Shown here: piece after piece, positions 5,098 to 6,846 of the stretch
Layout: each line of letters starts with the position of its first letter
How positions within the stretch are numbered: the first letter of the stretch is position 1
NCBI GenBank assembly: GCA_014523495.1
Contig: JAATVM010000142.1
Location: 1-6,846 of the forward strand
Length of the DNA: 6,846 nucleotides
From: Nitrososphaerales archaeon TH1920
GTDB lineage: Archaea; Thermoproteota; Nitrososphaeria; Nitrososphaerales; Nitrososphaeraceae
Direction: 5' to 3'
Made by a program: the position numbers and the translations under genes
Notes under the pieces: generated by a model
What the model was told of the DNA's origin: nothing
Database searches by the model: none
Seen by the model: only the letters and a program-made list of their open reading frames with translations

Positions 5098-6297
5098 ATG
5101 AGAAATAAAAAATCAACATATTCAACTTCTGATATAGAGCAAAGTAAGAAAAGTAACTCTGAAAATATTGCTGATGATTCTGCTGACGATATTGTAGACA
5201 AAGAGGAGGAATCCTTAGAATTAGAAAAAGTAGAAGAAAAAGAAAATACCGTTATGGATAATAATACTGAAACATCATTAACTACACTATCAGAACAATC
5301 TCAAATTAATGATCTTACTAATCTTGAAATTCAAGACATTGAAGGGATAGGTCCTACAACTGCTAAAAAGCTTAGAGAGGCAGGAATTTTTTCAGTTATG
5401 GATCTAGCTGTAGCTGCAGTTGAAGATCTGGCAGTAGACATTAATGCATCCAAGGAAAGTGCAGCCTCGTTCATAATGGCAGCACAAAAACTATTAAGGG
5501 AATCCGATGTTCTAGAAAAAGAATTCATCACTGCCGATACTGCGCTTAAGAAAAGAAGATCGTTGTTACGATGTTCTACTGGTTCAAGTATGCTAGACGA
5601 TCTATTCTTGGGAGGTATAGAAACACAGGCAGTTACTGAACTTTATGGCGAATTTGGTTCGGGTAAATCACAGATATGCCATACTATGTGTATTACTGCT
5701 GGACAGCCGGTAGAATCAGGTGGATTAAACAGTGGTATTATTTACATTGATACTGAAGGAACATTTAGACCTGAAAGATTGGAACAAATATCTAGTAGTA
5801 GAAACGTAGATCCGGTACGCGCACTACAAAATGTAGCTGTGTGTAAAGTCTATAATAGCGCACATCTAGAATTAATAGTTAAAAATCTTGGTAAATATAT
5901 AGATGATTACAAAGCAAAACTAGTAGTTGTTGATAGTATAATTTCATTACATAGGGCAGAATTCTCTGGTAGAGGAACACTTGCTGATAGACAACAAAGA
6001 CTTAACTCTATTATGCATAAACTTCTTAGAATTTCAGAAATTTACAATGTTGCAATAATAGTTACAAACCAAGTGCAATCTGCTCCAGATACATTCTTTG
6101 GTGACCCAACAAAACCCACTGGTGGAAACGTAATTGGTCATGCTTCCACATACAGAGTATATTTGAGAAAGTCTGGTGAAAATAGAATAGCAAAAATGAT
6201 CGATTCTCCATATCATCCATATAGTGAAGTAAGATTTACGATAAATGAAAAAGGAACAGATAACTTGGATGAGGGTAAAAAATCCAAAAAAGAATAA
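5098..6297 (+). CDS. radA: DNA repair and recombination protein RadA (RecA/Rad51 family)
   Basis: RadA forms ATP-dependent filaments on single-stranded DNA and catalyses strand exchange in homologous recombination. The 399-residue protein shows, in order: a charged, low-complexity N-terminal extension (1-72) with a Glu/Asp-rich stretch (22-56); a helix-hairpin-helix DNA-binding domain (77-135, with IEGIGPTTAKKLREAG at 81-96); the FxxA-type polymerisation motif FITA (143-146); and an ATPase core with Walker A GEFGSGKSQ (184-192), DTEGTFRPER (218-227), and Walker B LVVVDS (275-280). It continues with the L1 region around GRGTLADRQQ (291-300), the L2 region after TNQVQSAPDTFFGDPTKPTGG (323-343) and the C-terminal RIAKMIDSPYHP. 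All key motifs are intact. There is no intein in the Walker A region, a common archaeal RadA insertion site. It is about 50-75 residues longer than the compact archaeal form owing to the N-terminal extension. A later start at M53 (5254-5256) would give normal length, but the promoter position supports 5098. A T-tract terminator follows at once. Confidence 0.97.
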   Translation: MRNKKSTYSTSDIEQSKKSNSENIADDSADDIVDKEEESLELEKVEEKENTVMDNNTETSLTTLSEQSQINDLTNLEIQDIEGIGPTTAKKLREAGIFSVMDLAVAAVEDLAVDINASKESAASFIMAAQKLLRESDVLEKEFITADTALKKRRSLLRCSTGSSMLDDLFLGGIETQAVTELYGEFGSGKSQICHTMCITAGQPVESGGLNSGIIYIDTEGTFRPERLEQISSSRNVDPVRALQNVAVCKVYNSAHLELIVKNLGKYIDDYKAKLVVVDSIISLHRAEFSGRGTLADRQQRLNSIMHKLLRISEIYNVAIIVTNQVQSAPDTFFGDPTKPTGGNVIGHASTYRVYLRKSGENRIAKMIDSPYHPYSEVRFTINEKGTDNLDEGKKSKKE

Positions 6298-6312
6298 TTT
6301 TTTTTATTTTTA
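6298..6312 (+). terminator. Oligo-T terminator of radA
   Basis: Eight T residues start immediately after the TAA (6295-6297), followed by A and T5. This is a typical hairpin-independent archaeal terminator. The rest of 6313-6399 shows no gene. Confidence 0.6.
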
Positions 6313-6349
6313 TTACATTTATCTTAAGTGAATAGAAAATCAATATGTG

Positions 6350-6355
6350 AAAAAA
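6350..6355 (-). terminator. Possible T-tract terminator of the zinc-finger gene
   Basis: The minus strand has T6 about 45 nt after the TGA at 6400-6402. It lies between two convergent transcripts (radA and the zinc-finger gene), where termination from each side is expected. Confidence 0.3.
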
Positions 6356-6399
6356 GTTTCAAGGTATAGTATTAATGCAGGCCATTATAACAAACCCTT

Positions 6400-6525
6400 T
6401 CAAATATTTTCAGGCTTGTGCTTTTCATTATAATGCTGTAAATATTCAGATTCATTTTCAAATGTTTTATTACATTTACTACACATAACAGGTTCATCAT
6501 CGTTTTTTTCCATTTCCATTTCCAT
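6400..6525 (-). CDS. Single C2H2 zinc-finger mini-protein (39-41 aa)
   Basis: Translation on the minus strand gives 41 residues. After an acidic lead (MEMEMEKNDDEPVM) comes one classical C2H2 finger, C15-x2-C18-x12-H31-x4-H36, with F22 and L29 at the usual hydrophobic core positions, then a short tail ending at TGA. The full match of the finger pattern in a 41-codon frame is unlikely by chance. Three in-frame ATGs occur (6525, 6519, 6513). The ribosome site AGGTGA (6528-6533) is only 2 nt from the first but 8 nt from the second, so translation may begin at M3 (39 residues). Single-finger proteins of this size occur in many archaea, where they are thought to bind nucleic acids or partners; the target is unknown. 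It lies 3' to radA, convergent with it, and downstream of the dodecin-like gene on the same strand, separated by about 150 bp with its own candidate promoter. Confidence 0.85.
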   Translation of the reverse strand: MEMEMEKNDDEPVMCSKCNKTFENESEYLQHYNEKHKPENI

Positions 6526-6527
6526 TT

Positions 6528-6533
6528 TCACCT
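6528..6533 (-). promoter_or_regulatory. Shine-Dalgarno site of the zinc-finger gene
   Basis: AGGTGA on the minus strand is an excellent archaeal ribosome site. Its 8-nt spacing to the ATG at 6519, against 2 nt to the ATG at 6525, argues for the second ATG as the main start. Confidence 0.65.
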
Positions 6534-6580
6534 AATACAAACATAAAGGTAATTTAAGAATTTACGGTTACTCTCTCGTT

Positions 6581-6590
6581 TGATTATATC
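6581..6590 (-). promoter_or_regulatory. Candidate TATA box for the zinc-finger gene
   Basis: GATATAATCA on the minus strand would give initiation near 6560 and a leader of about 35-40 nt that includes the AGGTGA site. A second candidate, CTTAAATT (6551-6558), would start the transcript at the ribosome site itself and is less consistent with its use. Confidence 0.35.
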
Positions 6591-6678
6591 ACACGTCTAT
6601 GTAATTAAACCACTTTCAAAGGATGTTCATGAATTATGTTTTTTTGGCATCATAAAAACCATGTTACAGGATCGAAAA

Positions 6679-6846
6679 CTAGTCTATGGCAAAAGATATT
6701 TTTAGGCAAGTTCGATAGTTTGTTATTTTTCCTGAAGTGGGATCTATATTAGCAGTCATATCGATAACTTCTATGCCATGTATCCCATGCAGGGTCTTTT
6801 TTGCTTCATCTACTGCAACCTGAGCTGCATCTTCCCACCCTTTCTC
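6679..6846 (-). CDS. Dodecin-family protein, C-terminal part (5' end beyond the window)
   Basis: Fifty-five codons run from the window edge to TAG (6679-6681). The reading GWEDAAQVAVDEAKKTL, then IEVIDMTANID, then GKITNYRTCLKISFAID follows the dodecin pattern: (S/G)-W/F-x-x-A helix, E-V strand, then G-K-I-x-x-Y and K-I-x-F strands. Dodecins are short (about 65-75 aa) proteins that build hollow dodecamers. The classical forms bind flavins in pairs stacked by a tryptophan just before the A-E-V strand (V-W-A-E-V). Here that position reads H-G-I-E-V, with glycine in place of tryptophan, so classical flavin stacking looks impossible. Dodecin-like proteins lacking this residue exist and may bind other ligands or metal ions. 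Only about 10-15 N-terminal residues should be missing. The 150 bp between this stop and the zinc-finger start holds only promoter-like sequence and a weak T5 (6653-6657). Confidence 0.82.
   Translation of the reverse strand, partial: EKGWEDAAQVAVDEAKKTLHGIHGIEVIDMTANIDPTSGKITNYRTCLKISFAID

Noticed and set aside
5331..5531. Minus-strand open frame inside radA
   Set aside because: It is antisense to the helix-hairpin-helix region of radA and reflects that gene's codon composition.
6034..6216. Minus-strand open frame inside the 3' part of radA
   Set aside because: It is antisense to the conserved L2 and C-terminal region of RadA, with no ribosome site or promoter and no recognisable domain.
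6508..6525. GAAATG-type tandem repeat as a microsatellite or small CRISPR-like repeat
   Set aside because: It is only three short units and is explained as Met-Glu codons at the start of the zinc-finger gene.

Overview
The window looks like chromosome of an AT-rich ammonia-oxidising archaeon (Nitrososphaerota/Thaumarchaeota, possibly Candidatus Nitrosocosmicus-like). This is inferred from an archaeal RadA recombinase, a DUF790/Bax1-type nuclease, a tRNA gene without encoded CCA, archaeal TATA boxes, oligo-T terminators and overall low GC. The genus is a guess; no marker gene here settles it.

Layout. The left edge (1-243, + strand) holds the 3' remnant of a DUF1214-type gene that can only be read by changing frame twice. 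It lies on the 3' side of an intron-less tRNA-Pro(CGG) on the minus strand (329-402), whose upstream side carries a TATA box and a near-perfect dyad. A run of minus-strand genes follows: an LhgO-family FAD oxidoreductase with a TTG start (488-1789), a Nudix hydrolase of ADP-ribose pyrophosphatase type (1874-2449), a small unrecognised CPCG-motif protein (2576-2893), and a 634-aa Bax1 nuclease (2981-4885). A 212-bp divergent region separates bax1 from radA (+ strand, 5098-6297). That region contains promoters for both genes and a C-rich/G-rich tract able to form a G-quadruplex. The right end carries two small minus-strand genes: a 39-41 aa single C2H2 zinc-finger protein (6400-6525) and the C-terminal 55 residues of a dodecin-family protein cut by the window edge (6679-6846).

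How the genes may work together. RadA (strand exchange) and Bax1 (nuclease partner of the XPB helicase) are two DNA-repair proteins sharing one divergent control region. The usual Bax1 neighbour, XPB, is absent from the window. The LhgO-like oxidase and the Nudix enzyme are both plausible metabolite-repair or housecleaning enzymes and could be co-transcribed, since no T-tract separates them. I found no CRISPR array, insertion sequence, rRNA or obvious new multi-gene defence system. The least explained items are the CPCG protein, the quadruplex-prone tract, the mini zinc-finger protein and the dodecin lacking the flavin-stacking tryptophan.
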